DNA of 64,000 nt from Candidatus Poribacteria bacterium (GTDB lineage Bacteria > Poribacteria > WGA-4E > WGA-3G): positions 1 to 64,000 of the forward strand of contig JAJECN010000026.1 in the NCBI GenBank assembly GCA_022821965.1. The letters are read 5' to 3'. Positions 26,857-37,309 of this stretch are shown here, piece after piece. Every line of letters begins with the position of its first letter. Positions within the stretch are counted from its first letter, which is position 1. The notes below the pieces were generated by a model. The model did no database searches. It was not told the DNA's origin and saw nothing but the letters and a program-made list of their open reading frames with translations. Made by a program: the position numbers and the translations under genes.

Positions 26857-27975
26857 ATGGCGCACATCAAACTTGAGAATATTGTAAAACGCTTCGGCGA
26901 TGTTGTCGCTGTCAAGGATTTTAACCTTGAAATTGAGGACAAAGAGTTCGTCGTTTTTCTCGGTCCCTCCGGCTGTGGAAAAACCACAACACTCCGCCTC
27001 ATCGCTGGCTTAGAAAACCCTGAAGAAGGCGACATCTTCATTGATGGACAGCGCGTCAACGACCTCTCCCCCGCCGATCGCGACATCGCTTTTGTCTTTC
27101 AATTCTACGCCCTCTATCCACACCTGAGTGTCTACGATAATATTGCTTTTCCACTCAAAGCGGTAAAAGTCTCAAAATCCGAAATTGACACGCAAGTTAA
27201 GCGGGTCGCCGAGATCTTACAGATATCCAATATGCTCGATCGGAAGCCGAATGTGCTTAGTGGTGGTGAGATGCAACGCGTCGCGCTTGGGCGCGCAATG
27301 GTGCGTCAACCGAAAGTTTACCTCCTTGATGAGCCTATGGCGAATTTAGATACGAAGATTCGCGTCGACACGCGTGCCGAAATTAAACGGCTTCAACACG
27401 AAATCGGGGCAACAACCATCTTTGTAACGCATGACCAAGTCGAAGCGATGTCCCTTGCGGACAGAATCGCAGTTATCCACCAAGGTCTACTACAGCAAAT
27501 TGGCACGCCACACGAGGTCTACAACAAGCCGGAAAGTCTTTTCGTAGCAGGATTTATGGGAATGCCGACCATGAACCTCCTTGGGGCAGAGTTAGCCAGT
27601 CAGGAAGGCGAATCTGTTCTCCGTCTGAGCCACACTGATGTTCATCTTCGCCTCTCTCCAGAACGACAGGCACGTATCAGTTCAGTTTCACAGGAAAATG
27701 GCTTGGTATTTGGCATTCGACCTGAGCATATCACAGCCGCGAATCAACCGAATGGACAAAGCATTTCTGCTCATCTGCATCTCGTTGAACCCCTCGGTCC
27801 TGTAAACATCCTTGATATCCGTCTCGGAACGCACCCAGAGACACAGGAACCGATACTACTTCGGGTCAGAACACATCCAACATTTCAGGGCGCAATAGGG
27901 GATACTATCTGGTTAGATTTTAGCGAAGAAGAGATGCATCTCTTTGACCGAGAGACAGAACAGGCAGTTTGGTAA
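26857..27975 (+). CDS. ABC importer ATPase, UgpC/MalK-like
   Basis: The 372-residue protein is the ATP-hydrolysing subunit of a carbohydrate-type (CUT1) importer. It has Walker A GPSGCGKTT (about residue 37), FVFQFYALYPH as Q-loop region, LSGGEMQRVALGRAMVR as signature, VYLLDEPMANLD as Walker B, and FVTHDQVEAMSLADR with the switch His. A C-terminal MOBE/OB region of about 130 residues (FGIRPEHI) is typical of MalK/UgpC. No permease or binding protein is encoded in the window, so it may serve distant permeases, as MsmK-type ATPases do. No Shine-Dalgarno is obvious. Confidence 0.92.
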   Translation: MAHIKLENIVKRFGDVVAVKDFNLEIEDKEFVVFLGPSGCGKTTTLRLIAGLENPEEGDIFIDGQRVNDLSPADRDIAFVFQFYALYPHLSVYDNIAFPLKAVKVSKSEIDTQVKRVAEILQISNMLDRKPNVLSGGEMQRVALGRAMVRQPKVYLLDEPMANLDTKIRVDTRAEIKRLQHEIGATTIFVTHDQVEAMSLADRIAVIHQGLLQQIGTPHEVYNKPESLFVAGFMGMPTMNLLGAELASQEGESVLRLSHTDVHLRLSPERQARISSVSQENGLVFGIRPEHITAANQPNGQSISAHLHLVEPLGPVNILDIRLGTHPETQEPILLRVRTHPTFQGAIGDTIWLDFSEEEMHLFDRETEQAVW

Positions 27976-28047
27976 TTCCATAACCAACTGTCTACATGTT
28001 TTCGGTTTTACTATAAAAGATCAACAATTCAGACGAAAAGAGGAAAT

Positions 28048-28848
28048 ATGAAAATACCGTGTCGCTTGGCGGCTTTCGACTTAGATGGGACACTTCTAAA
28101 TAGTGAACATAAGTTGGCACCAAAAAACCGCGAGGCTCTTCAGGCACTCGCGGCGAACGATATTCTTGTCGTATTGGTATCTGGAAGGATGCACCGTTCG
28201 ATTCAACCGATTAGCGATCAGATTGGACTCGAAAATCCTATCATTTCTTACAACGGCGCGATGGTGCGACATGCAACAACCGGGGAGGTGTATCATCACA
28301 CCCCTGTTCCGGCAGATTACGCGATGGCAGTTGTCGATGACTGCGTCGAACAGAATTTACATCTCAATTTCTGTTTGAACGACGAGCTTTATGTCGCTGA
28401 ACGGAACGCGTGGAGTGATCTCTACGAAGCACGAACGGGTGTTCCAGCGACACCTGTCGGTAACCTACGCGAATTAGCGGGTGAAACACCGACGAAGATG
28501 CTTCTTATCCACACACCTGAAAAATTACAACCGCTTTTAGAGAGTTTTCAAACCAATTATGCGAAGAAACTTTATGTTACGCAGACCCAAGCAGAATATA
28601 TTGAGTTTATGAATCCGGCAGTTACCAAGGGACGCGCACTAACAGCCCTCGCCAATCAATTCAACATTCCAATGAATACGGTTGTTGCTTTTGGCGACAG
28701 TTACAACGATGAGAGTTTACTCAAAACAGCCGGGTTCGGCATAGCGATGGCAAACGCAGTTCCACCGATCCGTGCCTGTGCCGACCATATCACAACGACG
28801 AATGATGATCACGGGGTCGCAAAAGCCGTATGGGAATTGATCTTATAA
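28048..28848 (+). CDS. Cof-type HAD-IIB phosphatase
   Basis: The 266-residue protein belongs to the HAD superfamily, class IIB, which dephosphorylates sugar phosphates, nucleotides or cofactors. Motif I is FDLDGTLLN at residue 8, with the nucleophile Asp. Motif II is LVVLVSGRMH. A cap domain follows, and VVAFGDSYNDESLL holds the magnesium-binding Asp residues of motif IV. The length is typical. GAGG lies 6 nt before the ATG. The specific substrate cannot be assigned. Confidence 0.92.
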   Translation: MKIPCRLAAFDLDGTLLNSEHKLAPKNREALQALAANDILVVLVSGRMHRSIQPISDQIGLENPIISYNGAMVRHATTGEVYHHTPVPADYAMAVVDDCVEQNLHLNFCLNDELYVAERNAWSDLYEARTGVPATPVGNLRELAGETPTKMLLIHTPEKLQPLLESFQTNYAKKLYVTQTQAEYIEFMNPAVTKGRALTALANQFNIPMNTVVAFGDSYNDESLLKTAGFGIAMANAVPPIRACADHITTTNDDHGVAKAVWELIL

Positions 28849-28909
28849 TGTCTTCGTCCTGTATTCCCGCAGCTCTGTTTTCCACGCCTACAACTTTATT
28901 ACCAGTTGG

Positions 28910-29182
28910 TTATTGACCTACATTCATGTCGTGGAACTTTTTGTAAGGAAAGTCCGCGACAAGTACATAGGAATTTCCCTTCTGTTTCAAGGACACCTGA
29001 ACAGAGTTGACCGAAAATTCAAAATACTTTGCCAGAACCTCTGCTAATTCATTGTGTAACCTTGTCATAAAGCGATCATCAACGTCCATCCTGTCTTGTG
29101 TAATGACAAGCTTCAAGCGTTGTTTGGCGATATTACTGGATTTGGGTCTTCGCCCGAATAGTTGTTTTATGCTTATATTCAT
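28910..29182 (-). CDS. minE: MinE, topological specificity factor for division-site selection
   Basis: The 90-residue protein stimulates MinD ATPase and makes MinCD oscillate, so the division inhibitor is lowest at midcell. The N-terminal part (IAKQRLKLVITQDR) is the MinD-contact region and the rest is the topological-specificity domain. It is last in a minC-minD-minE operon, 11 nt after minD. The length is normal. Confidence 0.9.
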   Translation of the reverse strand: MNISIKQLFGRRPKSSNIAKQRLKLVITQDRMDVDDRFMTRLHNELAEVLAKYFEFSVNSVQVSLKQKGNSYVLVADFPYKKFHDMNVGQ

Positions 29183-29193
29183 CGGGGGACTCC

Positions 29194-29988
29194 TTATCTC
29201 TTTCTTGTGAACCAGTTTACAATATTCGTAAGCAAGCCTTTATGCTCCAAGTCGGGGATCGGGATTCGTTGTCCGGTGAGTCGCCGGGCAATACGCATAT
29301 AAGCCTGGGACCCCGGTGAAGTGTCTTCATACACCAAAGGAATCCCTCGGTTTGTGGAAGTGATTACACCACTATCTTCTGGAACAATACCGATCAAATC
29401 TATATTGAGGATGTCCAAAACATCGGCTTGATCCATCATACTGCCGTTCCCTACGAGTTCCGGGGAGAAGCGGTTTAATATGAGATTAATCGGTTCGATT
29501 CTTTCGTTTTGCAACAACCCAATAATCCGGTCAGCATCCCGAATTGCGGAGACATCCGGGGTCGTGACAACGATGGCTTCGTCAGCACCGGCGGAGGCAT
29601 TACTAAAACCGCGCTCAATCCCTGCTGGCGAATCGACCAACACAAAATCGTGGGTTGTCCGCAATTTGTCACAAATCGCTTTCATTTGTGCCGGTTGGAT
29701 GTCGTCTTTGTTGTTTTTCTGGGATGCTGCGAGTAGCATCAGTCCATCAACGCGTCGATCTTTGACAAGAGCTTTGCTGAGTTCACACTGCTTTTCGATG
29801 ACATCCATTGAAGTGTAAACAATTCGACTCTCAAGTCCCATGACGATATCCAGATTCCGAAGCCCGACATCTGCATCGACAACCGCGACTGTTTTACCGA
29901 GAAGTGCGAGTGCTGTCCCTAAATTGGCAGTAGAGGTTGTTTTTCCGACCCCTCCCTTGCCTGATGTCACTACGATTACTTTTCCCAT
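29194..29988 (-). CDS. minD: MinD, membrane ATPase of the Min system
   Basis: This 264-residue ParA/MinD-type ATPase carries the deviant Walker A SGKGGVGKTTSTANLG, VVDADVGLRNLD and FVLVDSPAGIE. Its C-terminal amphipathic tail (LLTNIVNWFTRKR) is the membrane-targeting helix. Bound to the membrane it recruits MinC and MinE. It follows minC after 17 nt and precedes minE by 11 nt. Confidence 0.97.
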   Translation of the reverse strand: MGKVIVVTSGKGGVGKTTSTANLGTALALLGKTVAVVDADVGLRNLDIVMGLESRIVYTSMDVIEKQCELSKALVKDRRVDGLMLLAASQKNNKDDIQPAQMKAICDKLRTTHDFVLVDSPAGIERGFSNASAGADEAIVVTTPDVSAIRDADRIIGLLQNERIEPINLILNRFSPELVGNGSMMDQADVLDILNIDLIGIVPEDSGVITSTNRGIPLVYEDTSPGSQAYMRIARRLTGQRIPIPDLEHKGLLTNIVNWFTRKR

Positions 29989-30005
29989 AGTCGGGACCTC
30001 CTTTA

Positions 30006-30677
30006 TTAAAACTTAACGAATTTTTCAACAATAATTACATCTTCTACCCCAACGCGCGCTATTTCTGGATAACCGCGGGGTTTTTGACCAATCGGTTGGC
30101 GATTTGCGAAGCTACCAATCTGAAGTTGGACCGGAATTAATTCCATAGCGATAACGACAGCGGATAACCTACCATTTGTTCCAGCGTGTGCGTTCCCGCG
30201 GAGAGCACCGAGCACAACAATATCTCCACCGGCTCTCACTTCACCGCCCGAATTCACATCACCGTAGATAATAAGGCTTCCTTGTGGAAAATCTTCTGTT
30301 TGTCCCGAGCGAATTGTGTACGGCACAATCCTTGCAGGTTCGCTATCGCGACTGTCCTGCACTTCTGCTATTTGTGAAATAGTGTGGGTCGTTGGTGCAG
30401 CAGCAATAGGTGGAGCCTGTTGTTCATCGACGGATTCGATGCTTCGCACTGTCAGATTATAGGTCTCTTGGAGTTTAGATCTTAAGTACGCTATCTCCTC
30501 CTCTTTCAGCGTTGGACACTTAAGATCAATCTGCACAGATGCCCCAATTAAAGGACGATTCATCCGAGACATTTCCTGTTGAATAGCTGCTTCAACTTCC
30601 GTGATAGACAGGTGAGGCCTGATAATCAGGTGCAAGCCATCCCTATATGCTCTGAGTGCCACAATGGAGTTTGCCAT
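30006..30677 (-). CDS. minC: MinC, septum-site inhibitor
   Basis: The 223-residue protein has a variable N-terminal domain and a C-terminal beta-helix domain with DFPQGSLIIYGDVNSGGEVR, AGGDIVVLGALRGNAHAG and IGSFANRQP, which are MinC_C hallmarks. It blocks FtsZ polymerisation where MinD concentrates it. It is first in the min operon. The N-terminal domain is short but present. Confidence 0.95.
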   Translation of the reverse strand: MANSIVALRAYRDGLHLIIRPHLSITEVEAAIQQEMSRMNRPLIGASVQIDLKCPTLKEEEIAYLRSKLQETYNLTVRSIESVDEQQAPPIAAAPTTHTISQIAEVQDSRDSEPARIVPYTIRSGQTEDFPQGSLIIYGDVNSGGEVRAGGDIVVLGALRGNAHAGTNGRLSAVVIAMELIPVQLQIGSFANRQPIGQKPRGYPEIARVGVEDVIIVEKFVKF

Positions 30678-30761
30678 TTTGCTACTTTAACCTCAACTTT
30701 CACGTTATTGAGGCTGTTTCCTCAGTGGACGCGACCTTTCAATCGCGAATTCTATGTGCTA

Positions 30762-32039
30762 TTAATTCCCCGCCAACTGTGCTAAGACATAAGGTCCTTC
30801 AGGAATCACTGCGATTTGGACATCTTCTCCATATCGCGTTAAGAGTTCTTCAATGCCTTCCTGTGCACTTTTCAAGGGATGCACAAACAGCTTTGCGCGC
30901 TGGTGATACGGAATTCCATCGGTATAAAAATAGATATCTGCCTTCCGTGCAACCTTCGCCAATTCTTCCAATTGCCATTGATCGATGACAAAGTTTGCTG
31001 GATTGTAAAGCCTTTGTACAAAAGCAGTTAAATCATCCGTTTTGAAAATCAGATCTGTGAACGGTTTGCTACCAATACCCTCGCTACATGCTGCGACAAG
31101 CAGAATACTACCACCCTGTTTTACAATCTCGACGGCAGTCAGTAAACCTTTGATTGCTTGATAGAAAGTTGTATCTAACGGGTAGCCCGCACTCGAAACG
31201 ACAACAGCATCCGCTGCCACAGGTACGGTAACCTTCGCGTGTTCCTCAACAAACGCCGCGCCGACACGGTGTGATTCGACCAGGTCGCCCGCGAAAACCC
31301 CTGTGATCCGACGCTGCTTATCAATTGCGACGTTCAGGTTGAAATCAGCCCCAGCCATCAGTGCGATTTCTGTGGCTTCTATATGAAACGGATTTCCCTC
31401 CAGAATCCCGACAGCTGATTTCGGATGCTCCATCAGTTCGGGACCGTGCATCACCTTCATTGTCTCAACTGAGGCGATTCCTGGACAAATTGCCTTCCTA
31501 CCGCCAGAATAACCTGCCATCAGGTGAGGTTCGATCAATCCGGTGGTAATTTTCAGATCCGCTTCGAGATAAGTCTTATCAATGTGGACTGGGGTGCCGT
31601 TCTGTGTTTTGCCTAAATATGCGTGCGTCTCTGGCTTCTGTGAAAAATGGTTGACAATGCGATACGTCTTCATAATATCGCTTCCAACCATCGTTTCGAG
31701 TTCTTCCGCATCGTTGGGACGGTGGATACCGGTCGCAATGAGGATCGTAATTTTTTCGCGTGGAATGCCGGTTTGTTCAAGCACTTCCAACATCGGAGGG
31801 AGAATGACTTTGTTAGGCACGGGTCGAGTTATGTCAGAGATCACAATGCATGCTGACGCTCGACCTTTTCCTATCTCAGCTAAGGGTTGTGAGGCAATAG
31901 GGTGCGCAATCGCCTCCCGAACGGCTCTGGCTTCGTCCGACAGCGGACTGCTTTCCGAAATTTCGAGAACCTTGGCTACATTCTTATCCGGAATTTCGAT
32001 AGGTAAAATTCCGGTGCCATATCTCATTTCCACTTTCAT
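30762..32039 (-). CDS. LarA-family (lactate racemase-like) protein
   Basis: The 425-residue protein matches nickel-pincer racemases/epimerases of the LarA family. Segments in order are IVISDITRPVP, LIATGIHRP (catalytic-region His), TTGLIEPHLMAGYSGGRKAI (second His and the cofactor-binding Lys), and SSAGYPLDTTFYQAIKGL. Many homologues act on 2-hydroxyacids other than lactate, so I give no symbol. The Ni-pincer synthesis genes larB, larC and larE are absent from the window. It is upstream of minC on the same strand but separated by 84 nt. Confidence 0.88.
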   Translation of the reverse strand: MKVEMRYGTGILPIEIPDKNVAKVLEISESSPLSDEARAVREAIAHPIASQPLAEIGKGRASACIVISDITRPVPNKVILPPMLEVLEQTGIPREKITILIATGIHRPNDAEELETMVGSDIMKTYRIVNHFSQKPETHAYLGKTQNGTPVHIDKTYLEADLKITTGLIEPHLMAGYSGGRKAICPGIASVETMKVMHGPELMEHPKSAVGILEGNPFHIEATEIALMAGADFNLNVAIDKQRRITGVFAGDLVESHRVGAAFVEEHAKVTVPVAADAVVVSSAGYPLDTTFYQAIKGLLTAVEIVKQGGSILLVAACSEGIGSKPFTDLIFKTDDLTAFVQRLYNPANFVIDQWQLEELAKVARKADIYFYTDGIPYHQRAKLFVHPLKSAQEGIEELLTRYGEDVQIAVIPEGPYVLAQLAGN

Positions 32040-32276
32040 GTTGGAAGCTTAACCTTTCAGTCTAATTGCGCGCGGTGTGGATACAAGCATACCACTGAAT
32101 AAAAACTAATCCCTCTCAATATTATACCAATTTTTCATAAAAAATGCAAATTTATTTCGTTTATATACTAATCTTACCAAATTCTACGGAATTTTTACGC
32201 ACTTTATGCAACCAAATGTAATCTTTTAAATGTGGAAACCGGAAACCGAATCGCCCAGGATTCGTAATTTAGAGAC
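32040..32276. other. AT-rich spacer between divergent genes
   Basis: No gene is seen. It must hold the promoter of the LarA-like gene on the minus strand, but no clear -35/-10 pair stands out. Confidence 0.4.
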
Positions 32277-32305
32277 TTGACTTTTTTGACACAACATGTT
32301 AAAAT
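32277..32305 (+). promoter_or_regulatory. sigma70-like promoter
   Basis: TTGACT (32277-32282) and TAAAAT (32300-32305) are 17 nt apart. Transcription would start about 85 nt before the gene at 32396. Confidence 0.55.
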
Positions 32306-32395
32306 TGTTGAATAGAATATGTCTACCCAACCGATAAAATTCTCAAAACGGATTGCGGACAAAAATTTACGATCACAACGGAGAAAGAGACTGAT

Positions 32396-32779
32396 ATGCA
32401 CCGCATTGAAATTACCACCAAACCCAACGGCGCGGGACGTAATTGGTTAGAAGTTGGAAATTTTGAAACAGACGCACTTGGTCGCAAACAGTGGGTTAAA
32501 AAAAACGTGCCGCATCAAGAATCAAAGTTAACCGTTGATAGGCAGTATTCGCCCCGTGGTGAAACGATTGACTGGATCGTTATTATTCCTGAAAACTACC
32601 CGTTTACACTCGTCAAGGTTACTTATGATCGGCTCAATCCGAAGGAACTTGAGGTGCTTTGGGATCCGGATGCAGCAACGTCGCAATCCGAAACCGACCG
32701 TGAGGAGAAAATTAAACGCGTCTTTGAACTTGCTGCTGGCAACGATGAACTCACTACGCTTCTGAAGGAGCTGCTCTAA
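32396..32779 (+). CDS. hypothetical protein
   Basis: The 127-residue soluble protein begins MHRIEITTKPNGAGRNW and ends in a charged helix (REEKIKRVFELAAGNDELTT). The middle is beta-rich (IDWIVIIPENYPFTLVKVTYD). I recognise no family. GGAG lies 12 nt before the ATG and a good promoter lies upstream, so expression is likely. The next gene is convergent and begins 7 nt after the stop. Confidence 0.6.
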   Translation: MHRIEITTKPNGAGRNWLEVGNFETDALGRKQWVKKNVPHQESKLTVDRQYSPRGETIDWIVIIPENYPFTLVKVTYDRLNPKELEVLWDPDAATSQSETDREEKIKRVFELAAGNDELTTLLKELL

Positions 32780-32786
32780 CCTTCAC

Positions 32787-34187
32787 CTACCATCCGTACC
32801 GCTCCGGTCCCCAAGATTTTGTCACCAATTCCTGTTTTGCCATTATCATTGTTTTGCTTGGAACATCGTCGTATAGGATCACGCCGGGTCCTACGACGCT
32901 GTAGGAGCCGATGCGTCTACCGGGCATTATTATCGCATTAACGCCAGTGCGGCAATAGTCTCCCATATAGGTGGCGTTTGCCCCGTAAGGTGGAACTTCG
33001 TAACGGCCTTCCACCTGCATCGGTGTATCCTTGTCGTCGAATCGGAGGGTACCACACACCGTCGCCGCGCCGATATCGGTCGCACATCCGAAAACGCCGG
33101 ACATCTCACAGTAGTGATAGAGATAAACCTTGTCAAACAGGACACCCGCCATCTCGGCACCGTGCCCAATAATACATCGGTTTCCGATGGCACTGCTGTC
33201 GACATCGCAATAATCGCTGATCCTGCACTGATCGCCGACGAAAATATTTCCGTGTAGAATGGCACCGTTCGTTATGTTGTTGTTCGCGCCTGCGATGAGA
33301 GTTCCATTAATGACGACGCGAGGACCAATCACAGAGTTTTTTCCTAAAACGACGTGTCCATTAATTTCAGCGGCATCCGAGATTGTGGCACCTGTCGCAA
33401 TCTGATCTTCGGTAACCTGTTTCGCAAGGTGGTCAACCAAACGTTTGTTCGCCTCTAACACGTGCCACGGCTTGTCAACGTCAACAAAGAAATCTTCCGC
33501 TTGAACTGTCAGCACTGTACGTCCATCGTCAACCATGAGTTGCATAGATTGCGCGATTTCGGATTCCGGGGGCGGCATCCCACCGACAGGGACCCGTGTA
33601 ACGATGCCGGGGTTTCTTAAGAGGTAAGGTGTTACAGTCGGACGAAAGGCGTAGACACCACAGAGTCGGTGTGAACCGCCACGCGGGTGTCCCTCAATAC
33701 CGGTAAGCATTGAGACGCTTTTGCCCTCTAATTCCATCGTACCGACACCGGCACCCAGCCAGTCGCTTGCGTCTTCATTACCGAGCGGTTGCACTAATGC
33801 CGCCGCTTCCGCATTATGCGAACAAACCACGTTAATCAGATTACGAAAATTGTCAGGGGTGGTTACAATATCACCATAAACCACAAGATAGGGTTCATCT
33901 TCAAGCAGATCCAGTGCGGTTAGCACTGCGCTCGCGGTTCCGTCAATGGGGTGCTGTGTGACAAAGGTAACGCTCGGTAGGTCAGCGAGTGCACCACGCA
34001 CCTGTTGTGCATAGTGTCCCACCACAACGATAATTCGCTGGCATCCGACCTCAATCAGATTATCGACAACGCGACGGACTATCGGCGTGTTGGCAACAGG
34101 AATCGTACATTTCTGTCGAAATTCCCCGTAGGGCCACACCTTCCGTCCTAATCCTGCGGCGAGTACGATCGCCGTTTTTATCTCCAT
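32787..34187 (-). CDS. GlmU-like sugar nucleotidyltransferase with left-handed beta-helix
   Basis: The 466-residue protein has an N-terminal nucleotidyltransferase domain (IVLAAGLGRKVWPYG, PVANTPIVRR, YLVVYGDIV) and a C-terminal hexapeptide-repeat beta-helix from about residue 255 (ATISDAAEINGHVVLGKNSV, NAIIMPGRRIGSYSVVG). The architecture is that of GlmU or archaeal-type bifunctional glucose-1-phosphate nucleotidyltransferases: it would make a UDP- or dTDP-sugar and possibly acetylate it. Lys in FRQKCTIPV stands for the signature Lys. Whether the C-terminal acyltransferase is active is unclear. It starts 1 nt after bioD ends, so translation is coupled. Confidence 0.82.
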   Translation of the reverse strand: MEIKTAIVLAAGLGRKVWPYGEFRQKCTIPVANTPIVRRVVDNLIEVGCQRIIVVVGHYAQQVRGALADLPSVTFVTQHPIDGTASAVLTALDLLEDEPYLVVYGDIVTTPDNFRNLINVVCSHNAEAAALVQPLGNEDASDWLGAGVGTMELEGKSVSMLTGIEGHPRGGSHRLCGVYAFRPTVTPYLLRNPGIVTRVPVGGMPPPESEIAQSMQLMVDDGRTVLTVQAEDFFVDVDKPWHVLEANKRLVDHLAKQVTEDQIATGATISDAAEINGHVVLGKNSVIGPRVVINGTLIAGANNNITNGAILHGNIFVGDQCRISDYCDVDSSAIGNRCIIGHGAEMAGVLFDKVYLYHYCEMSGVFGCATDIGAATVCGTLRFDDKDTPMQVEGRYEVPPYGANATYMGDYCRTGVNAIIMPGRRIGSYSVVGPGVILYDDVPSKTMIMAKQELVTKSWGPERYGW

Positions 34188-34188
34188 A

Positions 34189-34962
<774 letters not shown>

Positions 34963-34999
34963 TTAACCCATAAATAATATTACACAGAGAAGGAAATGC

Positions 35000-36745
35000 A
35001 TGGCGAATTATCAAGAATTAGCAAATCTGGTTTGGAATGTAGCAGACGATGTGCTCAGAGGACTTTTCAAACCGCACGAATACGGCGACATCACCCTCCC
35101 GTTTCTGGTGCTGCGCCGATTGGACTGCATCTTAGACGAGGACGGACGAAAAGAGAAAGCCATCAATACCTACAACGCGTTTAAGGACAAAGTGTCCGAA
35201 GAAATGCTACCGCCGATTATCCTGAGAGCGGTAAACACCAGCTTCTACAACACCTCCCAATACGACCTATCCCGACTGACAGAAGACCCAACCAACATCC
35301 GCCTCAATTTTGAGAATTACCGCAACGGATTCAGTCAAGACGTGCGCGACATCATTGAAAACTTCAATCTCGATGGATTTATTGAGCGATTGGACAGAAA
35401 CAACCGACTGTTTATCTTCTGCGATAAGTTCACCGAAATCGACTTACATCCCGATAAGGTGGATAACCACACGATGGGACAAGTCTTTGAGGAGCTGCTC
35501 CGCCGATTTTCCGAGATGTCCAACGAAACCAGTGGGGAGCACTACACGCCGCGGGATGTCGTGCGGTTACTGGTTTCGCTATTGTTTGCGGAACACCGTG
35601 AAGATCTACGCGGGCAGGGGGTTATCCGCAGCATCTTCGATCCGTGTTGTGGGACAGGCGGCATGTTGACCGTTGGGAAGGAGTACTTCCGCGAACAGAT
35701 TAATCCGAATGCTGACATTCGGCTGTTGGGTCAAGAACTGAACGCGCAGACCTACGCCATCTGCAAGTCGGATATGCTCATTACTGGCGAGGACCCGGAC
35801 AATATTCGACACGGTTCCAGTCTCTCCGAGGATCAATTTCAAGGACAACGTTTCGATTATATGATAACAAATCCACCCTTCGGTGTGAGTTGGAAGTCCG
35901 ATGAAGCGGCTGTGAAAGCGGACGCGCAGACCGCCAACGGCAGATTCTCAGCAGGTACGCCGCGCTCCTCCGATGGGGCGTTGCTGTTCCTGCAACACAT
36001 GCTCTCTAAAATGGAAGAGCGCGGGAGTCGGGTTGGAATCGTCTTTAACGGGTCGCCGCTTTTTACAGGGGATGCCGGTAGCGGTGAGAGTGAAATCCGA
36101 CGCTGGATTATCGAAAACGACTGGCTGGAGTGTATTATTGCGCTGCCTGAAAAGTTGTTCTTCAACACCAGTATTGCCACCTATATCTGGATCTTAACGA
36201 ATCGAAAATCGGAGGCACGACAGGGCAAAATACAACTGATTAACGCTGTTGACTTCCGCGACGAGATGAAAAGGAATCTCGGAGACAAGAACGTTTTCAT
36301 CTCCGATAATCATATCCGTCAAATAGTGGAACTCTACACCAACTTTGAAGAAACCGAACACGCCAAAATTTATCCAAACGACTTTTTCGGTTATACAAAA
36401 GTAACGGTTGAGAGACCGCTCATTGAAAGGCAGGAGATTCTCGGAGAGGAACAGGAATTCGTTGTCAGGGACAAGAAGGGCAATCCTAAACCCGATACCA
36501 AGCTCCGAGACTATGAGCGCGTTCCGCTCACAGAGAACATTGAAGATTACTACCAACGAGAAGTGAAACCGCACCTACCGGACAGTTGGATAGACAGGAA
36601 GAAGGATAAGGTGGGCTATGAAATCAACTTCAATCGGTATTTCTACCAGTACACACCGCTGCGTTCACTGGAGGAGATTGCAGAGGAAATGCTGGCTCTT
36701 GAACGGAAAAGTGAAGGCTTGCTGAATGAGGTGTTGGGGTTATGA
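35000..36745 (+). CDS. hsdM: type I restriction-modification DNA methyltransferase HsdM
   Basis: The 581-residue protein methylates adenine in host DNA as part of a type I complex with HsdS and HsdR. An N-terminal helical HsdM domain (to about 140) precedes the catalytic domain. That domain holds SAM motif I IFDPCCGTGGML (about 213) and catalytic NPPFG (about 290), with TSGEHYTPRDVVRLL between. GAAGGA lies just before the ATG. The last 40 nt are duplicated at 40282-40321, directly before the next gene of the locus, showing that 3.6 kb of other DNA now separates hsdM from its partners. Confidence 0.97.
   Translation: MANYQELANLVWNVADDVLRGLFKPHEYGDITLPFLVLRRLDCILDEDGRKEKAINTYNAFKDKVSEEMLPPIILRAVNTSFYNTSQYDLSRLTEDPTNIRLNFENYRNGFSQDVRDIIENFNLDGFIERLDRNNRLFIFCDKFTEIDLHPDKVDNHTMGQVFEELLRRFSEMSNETSGEHYTPRDVVRLLVSLLFAEHREDLRGQGVIRSIFDPCCGTGGMLTVGKEYFREQINPNADIRLLGQELNAQTYAICKSDMLITGEDPDNIRHGSSLSEDQFQGQRFDYMITNPPFGVSWKSDEAAVKADAQTANGRFSAGTPRSSDGALLFLQHMLSKMEERGSRVGIVFNGSPLFTGDAGSGESEIRRWIIENDWLECIIALPEKLFFNTSIATYIWILTNRKSEARQGKIQLINAVDFRDEMKRNLGDKNVFISDNHIRQIVELYTNFEETEHAKIYPNDFFGYTKVTVERPLIERQEILGEEQEFVVRDKKGNPKPDTKLRDYERVPLTENIEDYYQREVKPHLPDSWIDRKKDKVGYEINFNRYFYQYTPLRSLEEIAEEMLALERKSEGLLNEVLGL
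36706..36745 (+). repeat. 40-bp direct repeat, copy A (hsdM 3' end)
   Basis: These 40 nt end with the hsdM stop codon and match 40282-40321 at 38 of 40 positions. The two copies bound a segment of 3.6 kb inside the restriction locus. Confidence 0.85.
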
Positions 36746-36777
36746 AGTCTCTGGTATAACGAAGGGAGCAGAGTAGA

Positions 36778-36830
36778 TCGGGATTCCAGAGGCATTCAAT
36801 TCTCCTGTAGGAGGGATTTCCGAATCCCGA
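36778..36830. repeat. intergenic hairpin repeat after hsdM
   Basis: TCGGGATTC (36778-36786) pairs with GAATCCCGA (36822-36830), and an inner CTCC-tgta-GGAG hairpin lies between. It is probably one copy of an intergenic repeat. The rest of 36746-37021 holds a promoter candidate and no gene. Confidence 0.5.
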
Positions 36831-36927
36831 CATACCACAGTCGGAGGTATCTCCGCGTCACTACTTCTCCGATAACCCCCACGAAAAACTGACAATTGAA
36901 TGGCTCTGATCGGGATTCATAGTTTAC

Positions 36928-36957
36928 TTGGTAGAGAGGAAAAAAATGTGTTATAAT
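36928..36957 (+). promoter_or_regulatory. sigma70-like promoter inside the cargo segment
   Basis: TTGGTA (36928-36933) and a perfect TATAAT (36952-36957) are 18 nt apart. It points rightward at the secreted-protein gene, with a MITE between. Confidence 0.4.
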
Positions 36958-37021
36958 ACCTTAAGATTAAAGATTTTTTAGTCTTAATCAGCCTTTTCAG
37001 AGGCGAGAAGACTATAAATAA

Positions 37022-37144
37022 TAGGACTTACGCATTGCTTCTTAAAGTCCCCCTGATAAGGGGGATTTAGGGGGTTAAAAATATGGAAAATACCGCTTTT
37101 TCGCGTCTAAATGTTCAATATTTGCTCAGTTTGCGTAAGTCCTA
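37022..37144. mobile_element. MITE with IS630/Tc1-type ends
   Basis: TAGGACTTACGCA (37022-37034) and TGCGTAAGTCCTA (37132-37144) are perfect terminal inverted repeats. The outer TA on each side fits the TA target duplication of IS630/Tc1/mariner elements. The 123-bp unit has no coding capacity. Its interior holds a CCCCCTGATAAGGGGG hairpin. It must be moved by a transposase in trans. Confidence 0.75.
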
Positions 37145-37309
37145 AATAAAATATATGTTGAACGTTTAACGATAGCGAAAAAGGAACGGAAATATCTAAA
37201 TGAGTGGTTGTTTAGTATAAAACCTGAAATCAGTGAGTTTATTCAAACTCACCTACTTAACGCGAAACTCACGCAAAAGTGAAATTCATTCTATAGGAGG
37301 ATGAACGAC

